A stretch of DNA of 64,000 bases from Polaribacter sp. SA4-12 (GCF_002163675.1 NZ_CP019334.1:2151501-2215500); one strand, 5' to 3'; shown: positions 8,104-19,589, counted from the stretch's first letter. Made by a program: numbers and translations. The notes: generated by a model not told the origin, from the sequence alone.

Positions 8104-11100
8104 ATGTTTTTCATGTTAAACAAAGCACAGATTACTGAATTATTTGGGGAAATGATTCGTTACAAAAAAATTTTTCTATCAGGTATATTAATTTTAGGAC
8201 TATTAAGTACCACGTCCTTTACTATTAAAGAAATAGATAGTCCCTATAACTTTGTTGCTCTAAATGATATTGACAATGATGGTATCTTAAATGATGTTGA
8301 TTTAGATGATGATAATGATGGTATTTTAGATACAGATGAAAACGATTGTCCTTCAGCTGCCTATATAGATTTAGGTCAAGCTTTTACAAACACAAATACA
8401 GGTACAAATGGTGGTTCAAGTTCAGGTTCTGTGGCAAATATCTATAGTTTTGGAAGTGCAAACGCTTCTTTTTCTTACGAACTAACAAACTCTGCTGTTT
8501 GGGTATCTGGTGTAGCAAGTGCAACAACTGCTACTGTAGACGGAACTTATATTAATGTTCAACCTAAAACAACAAATTTCCCTAATGGTTCTTCTTATCC
8601 TGCCAATGCAGGTACAATTAGTGTAGCAGTTTATACATTAACATTTTCAGAACCTGTATATAATGTAGAATTTAAATGGGGTGGATTAGATTTTGATGAT
8701 AGAATAGATTTCTCTGCTAGTTTAAGCGGTGCAGATGTACCACTTGAGGTAGCTAATAATAATTTACCTAGTGGACAATATACAATTAATGACCAATCTG
8801 TAGTTAGTTTATATACTACTGGAGATAATGCTCCAAATAATAGTGTTATAGTTTCTGCTAATGGACCAATAAACAAAATAACTTTTATTGCAGGTAAAGA
8901 AGATGGAGATACAGGTAATGTAACGATGCAACTATTTGAACTAAAATATTGTTTGCCAAAAGACACAGATGGAGATGGTATTCCAAATCACTTAGATTTA
9001 GATTCAGATAACGATGGTATTACAGATGTAATAGAATCTGGAGGTACAGATGCAAATAGAGATGGTAAAGCAGATGGAACTATAGGAACTGCTCCAACAA
9101 CCAACGGTGTACCAAGTACAGCAAGTACAGGTACTTCTCCAACAGAAACTGCAGATGGAGACACAATTCCAGATTATTTAGATATAGATGCAGATAATGA
9201 TGGAATTCCAGATAATGTAGAAGCTCAAACTACCAACGATTATACAGCTCCTTCTGGAATAGGAATTGCCATGATAGATCTAAATAAAAATGGTGTAGAT
9301 GATTCTTATGAAGTTAGTGGCATTGGTTTTGTGCCAACAAATACAGATAACACAGACAATCCAGATTATATAGATACAGACACTGATAATGATGGAACTC
9401 TAGATATTGCAGAAAATGGTGATGCAACAAACAATTCACTTACAGGAATTGATACAGATGGAGATGGTTTATATGATATATTTGATGACAATAATGGTGT
9501 AAATAACGGTATCAATCCACCTAATGCAGGTAATTTAGGTGATGCAGATAGTGATTTAGCTTCGGGAGGAAATGTAGATTTTAGAGATACTCCTGGAGAC
9601 TCTGATAACGATACAATTGCAGATGAAGATGATTTAGATGATGATAATGATGGTATTTTAGATATTGAAGAAGGCTGTACTGGTGATGTTGCTTTAAATG
9701 GAGATTTTGAAACTGTAATTGAAACTAATGCAGTAAATACTTATGGTACATCTCCAAATCAATCTTTTCAATTGCCTCAAGCAGATGTTGTAAATTGGTC
9801 TACAACTGCAGCAGACGGAATTATAGAAATTTGGGATACCAATCATAATGGAGGAGATCCTGCTCCTACGCCTTCATATAGTGGAGATTATCATGCAGAA
9901 ATAAATGCAACAGATGAAAGCGCCTCTCTTTATCAAGATATAACAACTGTGGGTGGTCAAGTTATGACTTGGAGTATTTATCACAGAGGAAGAAGAGGTT
10001 TAGATGTTGCAAATGTAAATATAGGAAATACAACAACTCAAGCTTTTCAACAACAAATGTCTACAGACAATTCAGCTTGGGTAAAATATAGCGGAACTTA
10101 TATTGTTCCTGCTGGTCAAACAACAACAAGAATATCTTTTACATCGGTATCTAGTAACAATGGTGGAGGACCTACAGCAGCTGGTAACTTTATAGATTTA
10201 TTTAAAGTAAATTTATGTAACGATACAGATGGTGATGGTATTCCAAACTCATTAGATTTAGATTCAGATAACGATGGAATTACAGATGTTATAGAAGCTG
10301 GTGGTATTGATGCCAATAGAGATGGTAAAGCTGATGGTACTGTAGGAATTTCTGGTAACACTTTAGGTGTACCAAGTTCAGCAGGTATTGGTACAAATCC
10401 TACCAATTCAGATTCAGACACAATAGACGATTATTTAGATATAGATGCAGATAACGATGGGATTCCAGATAATATTGAAGCACAACCTTCTGGTACTTAT
10501 ATTGAGCCTAGTGATGTAGGAACTGATATGACAGATGTTAACAACAATGGTCTAGATGATGTGTATGAAGTTGGTGGTATTGGTTTTGTTCCAGAAAATA
10601 CAGATGGTACTGATACTGCAGATTATTTAGACCTTGATTCAGATAATGATGGGATTCCAGATATTACTGAAAACGGAGATACAGATAACGTAGCTTTAGG
10701 TACAGATGCAGATAATGATGGTTTAGATGATGCTTTCGATGATAATGATGATTCTGGTATCTCTGGAGCAACTGTAAATGATGGTTTAGGTGTAGGAAAT
10801 AAAGTAACAGATTCGGCTACTTTAGAAACAGCTTATGGTGATGAAGATAGTGACTTTAACCCAGGAACTGGCGATGTAGATTATAGAGATTCTCCAGATG
10901 CAGACAATGATGGGATTCCTGATAACATAGATTTAGATGATGACAATGATGGTATACCTGATACAGCTGAAAGTGGTGTCTATTTACATGATGCTGATGA
11001 AGATGGTGATGGAATTCCTAATTACAAAGATACTACCGATAATACAGGTGGTGATGGTAATACAGGAACTGACTATACAGACTTAAACGGTGATGGTATT

Positions 11101-14100
11101 CCTGATGTTTATGACAATGATGGAGATGGGATTCCTAATCACTTAGACTTAGATTCAGACAATGATGGTATTCCAGATATTGTTGAAGCTGGTGGTGAAG
11201 ATACTGATGGAAATGGACTTATTGATGATATCAATACTGATGGTACATTAGTAAATGATACAGATAATGATGGTTTAGATGATCGTTACGATTCAAATAA
11301 TGGAGGAAGCGATATTGCAAACCCTGATACTGATGGTGATGGTATTCCTAATACACAAGACTTAGATGCTGACAACGATGGTATTCCAGATGTTGTAGAA
11401 GCTGGTGGTACTGATGCTAATGGTGATGGTAGAGCAGATAACTTTATTGATACAGACAATGATGGGTTTAACGATGTTGTTGACGGAGACGTTGGTCAAG
11501 ATGGTATTTCAGAAAACACAGCAGATGTATTAATTGTTACTGGTGATGATGCAAATGATGATGGTAAACCTGATTCGTATCCTAATGGTGATACTGATAG
11601 TGATGGGATTCCTAGTTATTTAGATTTAGATGCAGACAACGATGGTATTCCAGATGTTGTAGAAGCTGGTGGTACAGATGCAAATGGTGATGGTAAAGCA
11701 GACAACTTTGTTGATGCAGATAACGATGGTTTTAACGATGTTGTTGATGGAGATCCTACAAATGCTTTAACTACAGGTACAGATACTGCAGGTGCTAATA
11801 CTAGCGATGCTTTAATCCTTACTGGCCCTGATGCAGGTGGTGATGGTAAACCAGATTCATATCCTAATGGAGATACTGATGGTGATGGTATATTAGACAA
11901 TCTAGACTTAGATGCTGACAACGATGGTATTCCGGATGTTGTGGAAGCTGGTGGTACTGATATAAACGGTGATGGTATCGCTGATGACTTTATTGATGCG
12001 GACAATGACGGTTTTAACGATGTTGTTGATGCAGATCCTACAAATGCTTTAGCAAATGGAACTGATACTGCAGGTGCTAATACTAGCAATGCTTTAATTC
12101 TTACTGGTCCTGATGCAAGTGGTGATGGTAACCCAGATTCATATCCTAATGGAGATACTGATAATGATGGTATATTAGACAATTTAGACTTAGATGCTGA
12201 CAACGATGGAATTCCGGATGTGGTAGAAGCTGGTGGTACTGATATAAACGGTGATGGTATCGCTGATGACTTTATTGATGCGGACAATGACGGTTTTAAC
12301 GATGTTGTTGATGCAGATCCTACAAATGCTTTAGCAAATGGAACTGATACTGCAGGTGCTAATACTAGCAATGCTTTAATTCTTACTGGTACCGATGATG
12401 ATAATAATGGTACTCCTAACACTTATCCAAATGGAGATACTGATGGTGATGGTATATTAGACAATTTAGACTTAGATGCCGACAATGATGGAATTCCGGA
12501 TGTGGTAGAAGCTGGTGGAACAGATACAAATGGTGATGGTAAAGCAGATAACTTTGTTGATGCGGATAATGATGGTTTCAATGATGTTGTTGATGGGGAT
12601 CCTACAAATGCTTTAGCTAACGGTATAGATACTGCAGGTGCTAATACTAGCAATGCTTTAATTCTTACTGGTCCCGACGCAGGTGGTGATGGTAACCCAG
12701 ATTCATATCCTAATGGGGATACTGATGGTGATGGTATATTAGACAATTTAGACTTAGATGCTGACAACGATGGGATTCCGGATGTTGTGGAAGCTGGTGG
12801 TACTGATGTAAACGGTGATGGTATCGCTGATGACTTTATTGATGCGGACAATGACGGTTTTAACGATGTTGTTGATGCAGATCCTACAAATGCTTTAACT
12901 GTTGGTACAGATACTGCAGGTGCTAATACTAGCAATGCTTTAATCATTACTGGCCCTGATGCTGGTGGTGATGGTGAACCAGATTCATATCCTAATGGAG
13001 ATACTGATGGTGATGGCATATTAGATCTTTTAGACTTAGATTCAGATAACGATGGAATAACTGATGTTATTGAAGCTGGTGGTATAGATGCAGATCGAGA
13101 TGGTAAAGCTGATGGTTTTGTAGATGCAGATACTGATGGTTTCAATGATCTTGTTGATGGTGATCCTACAAATGTTTTAACTACAGGTACAGATACAGCA
13201 GGTGCAAATACTAGTAATGCTTTAATAGTTACAGGACCTGATGCTGGTGGAGATGGTAAACCAGACTCTTACCCTAATGGAGATTTAGATAACGACGGAA
13301 AGTTAAACCATTTAGATATTGACACAGATAACGATGGGATTCCAGATAATATTGAAGCACAACCTTCTGGTACTTATATTGAGCCTAGTGATGTAGGAAC
13401 TGATATGACAGATGTTAACAACAATGGTGTAGATGATGTGTATGAAGTTGGTGGTATTGGTTTTGTTCCAGAAAACACAGATGGTACTGATACTGCAGAT
13501 TATTTAGACCTTGATTCAGATAATGATGGGATTCCTGATATTACTGAAAACGGAGATACAGATAATGTAGCTTTAGGTACAGATGCGGATAATGATGGTT
13601 TAGATGATGCTTTCGATGATAATGATGATTCTGGTATCTCTGGCGCAACTGTAAATGATGGTTTAGGTGTAGGAAATAAAGTAACAGATTCGGCTACTTT
13701 AGAAGCAGCTTATGGTGATGAAGATAGTGACTTTAACTTTGGAACTGGTGATGTAGATTATAGAGATTCTCCAGATGCAGACAATGATGGTATTCCAGAT
13801 AACATAGATTTAGATGATGACAATGATGGTATACCTGATACTGATGAAAGTGGTGTCTATTTACATGATGCTGATGAAGATGGTGATGGGATACCTAATT
13901 ACAAAGATACTACCGATAATACAAGTGGTGATGGTAATACAGGAACTGACTATACAGACTTAAACGGTGATGGTATTCCTGATGTTTATGACAATGATGG
14001 AGATGGGATTCCTAATCACTTAGACTTAGATTCAGACAATGATGGGATTCCAGATATTGTAGAAGCTGGTGGTGAAGATACTGATGGAAATGGACTTATT

Positions 14101-17100
14101 GATGATATCAATACTGATGGTACATTAGTAAATGATACAGATAATGATGGTTTAGATGATCGTTACGATTCAAATAATGGAGGAAGCGATATTGCAAACC
14201 CTGATACTGATGGTGATGGTATTCCTAATACACAAGACTTAGATGCTGACAACGATGGTATTCCAGATGTTGTAGAAGCTGGTGGTACTGATGCTAATGG
14301 TGATGGTAGAGCAGATAACTTTATTGATACAGACAATGATGGGTTTAACGATGTTGTTGACGGAGACGTTGGTCAAGATGGTATTTCAGAAAACACAGCA
14401 GATGTATTAATTGTTACTGGTGATGATGCAAATGATGATGGTAAACCTGATTCGTATCCTAATGGTGATACTGATAGTGATGGGATTCCTAGTTATTTAG
14501 ATTTAGATGCAGACAACGATGGTATTCCAGATGTTGTAGAAGCTGGTGGTACAGATGCAAATGGTGATGGTAAAACAGACAACTTTGTTGATGCAGATAA
14601 CGATGGTTTTAACGATGTTGTTGATGGAGACCCTACAAATGCTTTAACTACTGGTACAGATACTGCTGGGGCTAATACTAGTGATGCATTAATTCTTACT
14701 GGTCCCGACGCAGGTGGTGATGGTAAACCAGATTCGTATCCTAATGGTGATACTGATGGGGATGGTATATTAGACAATCTAGACTTAGATGCTGACAACG
14801 ATGGAATTCCAGATGTTGTAGAAGCTGGTGGTACAGATGCAAATGGTGATGGTAGAGCTGATAACTTTGCTGGAAATGATGCAGATAATGATGGGTTTAA
14901 TGATGATGTAGATGGAGATCCTACAAATGCTTTAACTGTTGGTACAGATACTGCAGGTGCTAATACTAGCAATGCTTTAATCCTTACTGGCCCTGATGCA
15001 GGTGGTGATGGTAACCCAGATTCATATCCTAATGGAGATAATGATAATGATGGAATCTTAGATCATTTAGACTTAGATGCCGACAATGATGGAATTCCGG
15101 ATGTGGTAGAAGCTGGTGGTACAGATGCTAATGGTGATGGTAGAGCTGATAACTTTGCTGGAAATGATGTAGATAATGATGGGTTTAATGATGATGTAGA
15201 TGGTGATCCTACAAATGCTTTAATTGTTGGTACAGATACTGCAGGCGCTAATACTAGCAATGCTTTAATTATTACGGGTACCGATGATGATAATAATGGT
15301 ACTCCTAACACTTATCCAAATGGAGATACTGATGGTGATGGTATATTAGACAATTTAGACTTAGATGCCGACAATGATGGAATTCCGGATGTGGTAGAAG
15401 CTGGTGGAACAGACGCTAATGGTGATGGTATCGCTGATGACTTTATTGATGCGGATACTGATGGTTTTAACGATGTTGTTGATGGTGATCCTACAAATGT
15501 ATTAACAAGCGGTACTGATACTGCAGGTGATAATACTAGTGATGCTTTAATTGTTACAGGTACTGATACTGATAATGATGGACAACCAAACTCATACCCT
15601 AATGGAGATACTGATGGTGATGGAATTCTTAATTATTTAGATTTAGATTCTGATAATGATGGAATCACTGATGTTGTAGAAGCTGGTGGTACTGATGCTG
15701 ATAGAGATGGTAAAGCGGATGGTTTTCTAGATGCGGATACTGATGGTTTTAATGATCTTGTTGATGGAGATCCTACAAATGCATTAGCTACAGGTACAGA
15801 TACTGTTGGTGCTAATACAGCTAACGCTTTAATCCTTACGGGTGCTGATACTAGTGGTGATGGAAATCCAGACACCTACCCTAATGGAGATTCTGACACT
15901 GATGGAAAATTAGACTTCCTTGATATTGATGCAGATAATGATGGAATTCCTGATAATATTGAAGGACAACCTACTAGAGGATATATTGCTCCTAGTGATG
16001 TGGGTGCTAATATGACAGATGTTAATAATAATGGATTAGATGATAACTATGAAAATGGGGCTCTTTTTGGTATCGTTCCAGAAAATACAGACGGTGTTGA
16101 CAATGTTGATTATTTAGATGCTGATTCTGACAATGATGGAATTGATGACATTTTAGAAAACGGAAACCTAAATGCACTCTCAGGAGTTGACACTGATGGT
16201 GATGGTTTAGATGATAATTTTGAACACGGAACTAACAATGATGCTTTTAATGTAAATGATGGTATCAATATTCCTAATAAAGCTAGTCTTGGTGATGTTG
16301 ATGATGATGCAACTTCAATTGGTGATTTAGATTATAGAGATACTACTATTAATGGGATACCAATGATTACGCAAGTGTATCACTTTGGTTCTGAAAAATG
16401 GATTGAGATAACCAACATAGGCGTTAATAGTATTGCCGCTAATATTATCAAAATACAATTGTATAAAGATAGAACAGGTGATCAAACAGGTATACCTCCA
16501 AATGTTACTTACACTGTAACAACTCCTTTAAACCCAGGAGAGTCTGTCTTGTTTAAGAATACTGCAAATGCAATTACTAATATAAGCGGTACTGCAACTG
16601 TTATCGATAATGCAACCTTTGTAAATGTTAATATGCTTACAGATATTGGTGGTGCTAATGATATAATCACATTATCTACACTAAACGATGCAACGTCTTG
16701 GACAAAAAGATATGATGTGATTTCAGGTTTTGTTGATAAAACATCTTATGTTAGAATAGATGAAACATTAGTTCCTAATAATACATACACAGCAAGTGAA
16801 TGGGTGCTATTTATTGATGATGCATTAGATCCTTATAGATTATTAAGTGCTGGCGGTGCACAAAGACATCCTCATGATCCTCTTATTTCTGAAATAACAA
16901 GTTCTAATACAGATGCTAACACTTTATTAGGTTTACACAGAATAAACATTACAACAAACTCTGGAACCACTTGGAATAATGGTTACCCAGATAGATCTAG
17001 ACATGTAGTTGTTAATGGAGATTACAATCATTCTACAGCAAGATTAAGTGCCAGAAAACTAGAAATAGACAACAATAGTAAATTAGTTGTTACTAATAAT

Positions 17101-18753
17101 CTATTGGTTGTTACTAATGATGTAAACTTAACCAATGCTAATGATGAAATTCGTTTGGTAGGTACCTCACAATTAGTACAAACTCATACAGATGCTACGA
17201 AGGTATCTGGACTTGGAAAACTTTTAGTAGATCAAAACTCTACAGTACCAAGTTTTTATAGATATAATTACATGAGTTCGCCTGTTACTTCTAACGGTAC
17301 AACATATAGCTTAGAAACTGTTTTTAAAGATGGTACAACCCCTTTAGCTGCTTCAAATACTATTCAAGACATTACTTTTGTAGGTGGTTATGATGGTAAT
17401 CATAATACAAATCCTATTTCTTTAGCTAGCTATTGGATTTATACCTATTCACCTTCTACTGATGGTCGTTCTAATTGGGCACAAAGGTATGAAACAGGAA
17501 CTATTGCTGCAGGAGATGGATTTATATTTAAAGGCCCGGGTGTTGCACAAAATTATACATTTACTGGAATCCCTAATGATGGTAATCTTGATGCTTCTAA
17601 CATTGGTGCAGGACAATCTTATTTAGTAGGAAATCCTTTTTCTTCTGCTATAAATGTTAAAAAATTTATAGAAGATAATGAAAGCTCATTAACAGGAACA
17701 CTTTATTTTTGGCAACATGCTTCTGAAGTAAATTCTCAAGTAGGTACTTCTACAGGACATAATTTTGCAGGATATATTGGTGGGTATGCTACTAGAACTA
17801 TTGATTTAGGTGTTGCGGCAAATGCTTATACTGTAAATCAAAGTAACGGAACTAGTGGTACAGGAACAGGTCATACGTATGATGCTCCAGGGCTCTATAT
17901 TCCTATCGGTCAAGGTTTCTTTATAGAAGGTGATGCAACCGGAGGTGCTGTTGTATTTAACAATAGTCAAAGAGAATTTATTGATGAAGCGGCAGGCGTT
18001 TCTGTATTCTTTAAAGGAGAAGAAACTGCTTCTAAAAATACCGGAAATCACGAAAACACTGTACCAATCATTAAATTAGGTATGGATTACTTAAACGAGC
18101 AAGCAATAAGTATTCACCGTCAAATCGGAATCTCGTTTAATCCTAACAATACTTTTGAGTATGAAAAAGGATATGATGCAGGTATCTATGACATAAGTAC
18201 CACTGACTTTTATTGGAAATTTCCAACTGATGACACTAAATATGTAATCTCTGGTATACAAGATATAACTAGTGATTTAGAAGTACCGTTAGAAATAACA
18301 ATGGGATATTCTGGTGAGGTTTCAATTACTGTAGATGAAATAAAAAATGTAAGTGAAAACGTATATATTATAGATAAAACAACTGGTATCTTTTATGAGA
18401 TTATAAATACTAAAGCTGTATTAAATCTAAATGAAGGTGTATACACAGATAGATTTGTTTTAGCGTTTAAACCCAACACCACTTTATCTACAGATGATAT
18501 TATTGATAATGCATACACAAACGTTTATGCAGATAATAAAAATCATACGTTAGTGATCTCTAAAAATTTAGAAGTTGATATTACAAATGTTGAACTCTAC
18601 AATATATTAGGTGAAAAAGTGAGTCTTTGGAAAATTAAAAAACAAAATAATTCTTACAAATTAGACATTAAAAAACAAATACCAACAGGTGTTTATATCG
18701 TTAGACTAAACACTAGTAAAGGTGAAATTAATAAGAAAATCGTGATTGAATAA
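8104..18753 (+). CDS. Giant T9SS-secreted protein with thrombospondin type 3-like calcium repeats
   Basis: A protein of 3549 residues. The ATG at 8152 (MIRYKKIFLSGILILG) gives a more typical signal peptide than the first ATG. Residues 60-2740 are mostly runs of D-x-D-x-D-G-[IL]-x-[DN] motifs (for example 'DTDGDGIPNHLDLDSDNDGI'), the thrombospondin type 3/calcium-binding pattern, in units of about 90-100 residues ending 'DSYPNGD'. Two lectin-like inserts are visible (about 90-280 and 530-700). A lamin-tail-like domain begins near residue 2750 ('QVYHFGSEKWIEITNIG'). The last 80 residues ('LYNILGEKVSLWKI', 'IPTGVYIVRLNTSKG') are a type A T9SS sorting domain. The product should be cell-surface or secreted, probably an adhesin. 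A 1480-bp segment is duplicated inside the gene. Confidence 0.9.
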   Translation: MFFMLNKAQITELFGEMIRYKKIFLSGILILGLLSTTSFTIKEIDSPYNFVALNDIDNDGILNDVDLDDDNDGILDTDENDCPSAAYIDLGQAFTNTNTGTNGGSSSGSVANIYSFGSANASFSYELTNSAVWVSGVASATTATVDGTYINVQPKTTNFPNGSSYPANAGTISVAVYTLTFSEPVYNVEFKWGGLDFDDRIDFSASLSGADVPLEVANNNLPSGQYTINDQSVVSLYTTGDNAPNNSVIVSANGPINKITFIAGKEDGDTGNVTMQLFELKYCLPKDTDGDGIPNHLDLDSDNDGITDVIESGGTDANRDGKADGTIGTAPTTNGVPSTASTGTSPTETADGDTIPDYLDIDADNDGIPDNVEAQTTNDYTAPSGIGIAMIDLNKNGVDDSYEVSGIGFVPTNTDNTDNPDYIDTDTDNDGTLDIAENGDATNNSLTGIDTDGDGLYDIFDDNNGVNNGINPPNAGNLGDADSDLASGGNVDFRDTPGDSDNDTIADEDDLDDDNDGILDIEEGCTGDVALNGDFETVIETNAVNTYGTSPNQSFQLPQADVVNWSTTAADGIIEIWDTNHNGGDPAPTPSYSGDYHAEINATDESASLYQDITTVGGQVMTWSIYHRGRRGLDVANVNIGNTTTQAFQQQMSTDNSAWVKYSGTYIVPAGQTTTRISFTSVSSNNGGGPTAAGNFIDLFKVNLCNDTDGDGIPNSLDLDSDNDGITDVIEAGGIDANRDGKADGTVGISGNTLGVPSSAGIGTNPTNSDSDTIDDYLDIDADNDGIPDNIEAQPSGTYIEPSDVGTDMTDVNNNGLDDVYEVGGIGFVPENTDGTDTADYLDLDSDNDGIPDITENGDTDNVALGTDADNDGLDDAFDDNDDSGISGATVNDGLGVGNKVTDSATLETAYGDEDSDFNPGTGDVDYRDSPDADNDGIPDNIDLDDDNDGIPDTAESGVYLHDADEDGDGIPNYKDTTDNTGGDGNTGTDYTDLNGDGIPDVYDNDGDGIPNHLDLDSDNDGIPDIVEAGGEDTDGNGLIDDINTDGTLVNDTDNDGLDDRYDSNNGGSDIANPDTDGDGIPNTQDLDADNDGIPDVVEAGGTDANGDGRADNFIDTDNDGFNDVVDGDVGQDGISENTADVLIVTGDDANDDGKPDSYPNGDTDSDGIPSYLDLDADNDGIPDVVEAGGTDANGDGKADNFVDADNDGFNDVVDGDPTNALTTGTDTAGANTSDALILTGPDAGGDGKPDSYPNGDTDGDGILDNLDLDADNDGIPDVVEAGGTDINGDGIADDFIDADNDGFNDVVDADPTNALANGTDTAGANTSNALILTGPDASGDGNPDSYPNGDTDNDGILDNLDLDADNDGIPDVVEAGGTDINGDGIADDFIDADNDGFNDVVDADPTNALANGTDTAGANTSNALILTGTDDDNNGTPNTYPNGDTDGDGILDNLDLDADNDGIPDVVEAGGTDTNGDGKADNFVDADNDGFNDVVDGDPTNALANGIDTAGANTSNALILTGPDAGGDGNPDSYPNGDTDGDGILDNLDLDADNDGIPDVVEAGGTDVNGDGIADDFIDADNDGFNDVVDADPTNALTVGTDTAGANTSNALIITGPDAGGDGEPDSYPNGDTDGDGILDLLDLDSDNDGITDVIEAGGIDADRDGKADGFVDADTDGFNDLVDGDPTNVLTTGTDTAGANTSNALIVTGPDAGGDGKPDSYPNGDLDNDGKLNHLDIDTDNDGIPDNIEAQPSGTYIEPSDVGTDMTDVNNNGVDDVYEVGGIGFVPENTDGTDTADYLDLDSDNDGIPDITENGDTDNVALGTDADNDGLDDAFDDNDDSGISGATVNDGLGVGNKVTDSATLEAAYGDEDSDFNFGTGDVDYRDSPDADNDGIPDNIDLDDDNDGIPDTDESGVYLHDADEDGDGIPNYKDTTDNTSGDGNTGTDYTDLNGDGIPDVYDNDGDGIPNHLDLDSDNDGIPDIVEAGGEDTDGNGLIDDINTDGTLVNDTDNDGLDDRYDSNNGGSDIANPDTDGDGIPNTQDLDADNDGIPDVVEAGGTDANGDGRADNFIDTDNDGFNDVVDGDVGQDGISENTADVLIVTGDDANDDGKPDSYPNGDTDSDGIPSYLDLDADNDGIPDVVEAGGTDANGDGKTDNFVDADNDGFNDVVDGDPTNALTTGTDTAGANTSDALILTGPDAGGDGKPDSYPNGDTDGDGILDNLDLDADNDGIPDVVEAGGTDANGDGRADNFAGNDADNDGFNDDVDGDPTNALTVGTDTAGANTSNALILTGPDAGGDGNPDSYPNGDNDNDGILDHLDLDADNDGIPDVVEAGGTDANGDGRADNFAGNDVDNDGFNDDVDGDPTNALIVGTDTAGANTSNALIITGTDDDNNGTPNTYPNGDTDGDGILDNLDLDADNDGIPDVVEAGGTDANGDGIADDFIDADTDGFNDVVDGDPTNVLTSGTDTAGDNTSDALIVTGTDTDNDGQPNSYPNGDTDGDGILNYLDLDSDNDGITDVVEAGGTDADRDGKADGFLDADTDGFNDLVDGDPTNALATGTDTVGANTANALILTGADTSGDGNPDTYPNGDSDTDGKLDFLDIDADNDGIPDNIEGQPTRGYIAPSDVGANMTDVNNNGLDDNYENGALFGIVPENTDGVDNVDYLDADSDNDGIDDILENGNLNALSGVDTDGDGLDDNFEHGTNNDAFNVNDGINIPNKASLGDVDDDATSIGDLDYRDTTINGIPMITQVYHFGSEKWIEITNIGVNSIAANIIKIQLYKDRTGDQTGIPPNVTYTVTTPLNPGESVLFKNTANAITNISGTATVIDNATFVNVNMLTDIGGANDIITLSTLNDATSWTKRYDVISGFVDKTSYVRIDETLVPNNTYTASEWVLFIDDALDPYRLLSAGGAQRHPHDPLISEITSSNTDANTLLGLHRINITTNSGTTWNNGYPDRSRHVVVNGDYNHSTARLSARKLEIDNNSKLVVTNNLLVVTNDVNLTNANDEIRLVGTSQLVQTHTDATKVSGLGKLLVDQNSTVPSFYRYNYMSSPVTSNGTTYSLETVFKDGTTPLAASNTIQDITFVGGYDGNHNTNPISLASYWIYTYSPSTDGRSNWAQRYETGTIAAGDGFIFKGPGVAQNYTFTGIPNDGNLDASNIGAGQSYLVGNPFSSAINVKKFIEDNESSLTGTLYFWQHASEVNSQVGTSTGHNFAGYIGGYATRTIDLGVAANAYTVNQSNGTSGTGTGHTYDAPGLYIPIGQGFFIEGDATGGAVVFNNSQREFIDEAAGVSVFFKGEETASKNTGNHENTVPIIKLGMDYLNEQAISIHRQIGISFNPNNTFEYEKGYDAGIYDISTTDFYWKFPTDDTKYVISGIQDITSDLEVPLEITMGYSGEVSITVDEIKNVSENVYIIDKTTGIFYEIINTKAVLNLNEGVYTDRFVLAFKPNTTLSTDDIIDNAYTNVYADNKNHTLVISKNLEVDITNVELYNILGEKVSLWKIKKQNNSYKLDIKKQIPTGVYIVRLNTSKGEINKKIVIE
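10448..11927 (+). repeat. Internal duplication in the giant repeat protein, copy 1
   Basis: This 1480-base segment recurs nearly unchanged 2877 bases downstream (959 codons, in frame). It includes several ordinary repeat units and unusual landmarks such as 'YIEPSDVGTDMTDVNN' and 'SGVYLHDADEDGDG'. The few differences are mostly synonymous, which suggests recent duplication or gene conversion. Confidence 0.9.
13325..14804 (+). repeat. Internal duplication in the giant repeat protein, copy 2
   Basis: Second copy of the segment at 10448-11927, at a constant offset of 2877 bases. Differences include one Asp/Ala change (TDESG against TAESG) and a Pro to Phe change (NFGTG against NPGTG). Such copies are prone to misassembly or recombination. 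Confidence 0.9.
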
Positions 18754-19014
18754 TCAATATTTAATTTAAAGACTTAATATAAAAAGGTTCGTAAGAATTT
18801 TCTTTTTGAAAAACGATTGAATAAACGACGTAATCATTTTAAATACTAAAACTCACACTATCAATACATTATAACTTATCTAATCTTTTTTTCTCTTAAT
18901 TACGGTTTCCCGTAAAATACTTTCACATAAGCAAATTACCTTTGAGTAATAATTTCTTTTTAAAAAGTTTTGGAGGAAACATATCATAAAAGGGAGAATT
19001 GCTATGAAAAGTAA

Positions 19015-19043
19015 AACCTTACGGTAACCCGTAAGGTTTTTTT
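19015..19043 (+). terminator. Intrinsic terminator
   Basis: A perfect 10-bp stem AACCTTACGG / CCGTAAGGTT (19015-19024, 19029-19038) with loop TAAC runs into a T tract. It lies 260 bases after the giant gene and before the TM2 gene, and would separate their transcripts. The rest of 18754-19089 holds no gene that I can see. Confidence 0.75.
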
Positions 19044-19089
19044 CTTTGTTGGAAGTAAATTTGAACTAACAAACTTAAAATGATAAAGG

Positions 19090-19383
19090 ATGAACAAACA
19101 TGTATTACAATCTCAAATTAAATCAGTGGGAACGGCCTATCTATTCTTCTTTTTTCTAGGGGCTCAATATGCTTACCTTGGAAAGTGGGGAATTCAATTT
19201 TTATTCTGGTTTACTCTTGGTGGTCTCGGAATTTGGACAATAATTGATCTATTTACAATTTCTGGTAAAGTAGAATCTCATAATGCTACTATATTTCAAC
19301 AAATTGAACAAATTGAAAAGAGAGAAAGAGAAGATGATCAAGCAAGACAATTAGCTATGATTTCTGCAATAAAAGTAAACTAG
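19090..19383 (+). CDS. TM2 domain-containing membrane protein
   Basis: A 97-residue protein with two transmembrane segments. 'AYLFFFFLGAQYAYLGKWG' and 'FLFWFTLGGLGIWTIIDLF' form the TM2 hairpin pattern with the short polar turn and the closing Asp-Leu-Phe. The last 35 residues are charged and probably coiled ('QIEQIEKREREDDQAR'). The function of bacterial TM2 proteins is not established. It stands alone after a terminator. Confidence 0.8.
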   Translation: MNKHVLQSQIKSVGTAYLFFFFLGAQYAYLGKWGIQFLFWFTLGGLGIWTIIDLFTISGKVESHNATIFQQIEQIEKREREDDQARQLAMISAIKVN

Positions 19384-19420
19384 AATTATTAATTGAAACA
19401 CTCGTTTAATTGTTTTAAAG

Positions 19421-19486
19421 AAATAAAAAAAGAATATTCTTACTCGTTCTAATATTGGTCGCATTAAATATAAAATACGGCTATTG
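19421..19486 (+). repeat. 66-bp direct repeat, copy 1
   Basis: This 66-base sequence recurs at 19844-19909 with only two mismatches. It contains the inverted run AGAATATTCT and the phrase ACTCGTTCTAATATTGG. The copies bracket a small membrane-protein gene. Confidence 0.85.
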
Positions 19487-19589
19487 ACATGACCAATCTT
19501 ATGAATAGTATAAATGGGTCAAGAGATTTATATAAGTTTTTAAGTAAAAAAAGCAGAAGACGAATTAAACTTAACATTTAAATAAAAAT

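Noticed and set aside
11616..15875. Long minus-strand open frames in the giant repeat gene
   Set aside because: They are antisense shadows of the D-G-D repeats (serine/proline-rich products repeating in step with the sense strand).
18895..18920. Short hairpin TTACGG/CCGTAA after the giant gene as terminator
   Set aside because: Imperfect stem without a T tract; the 19015-19043 hairpin is far stronger.
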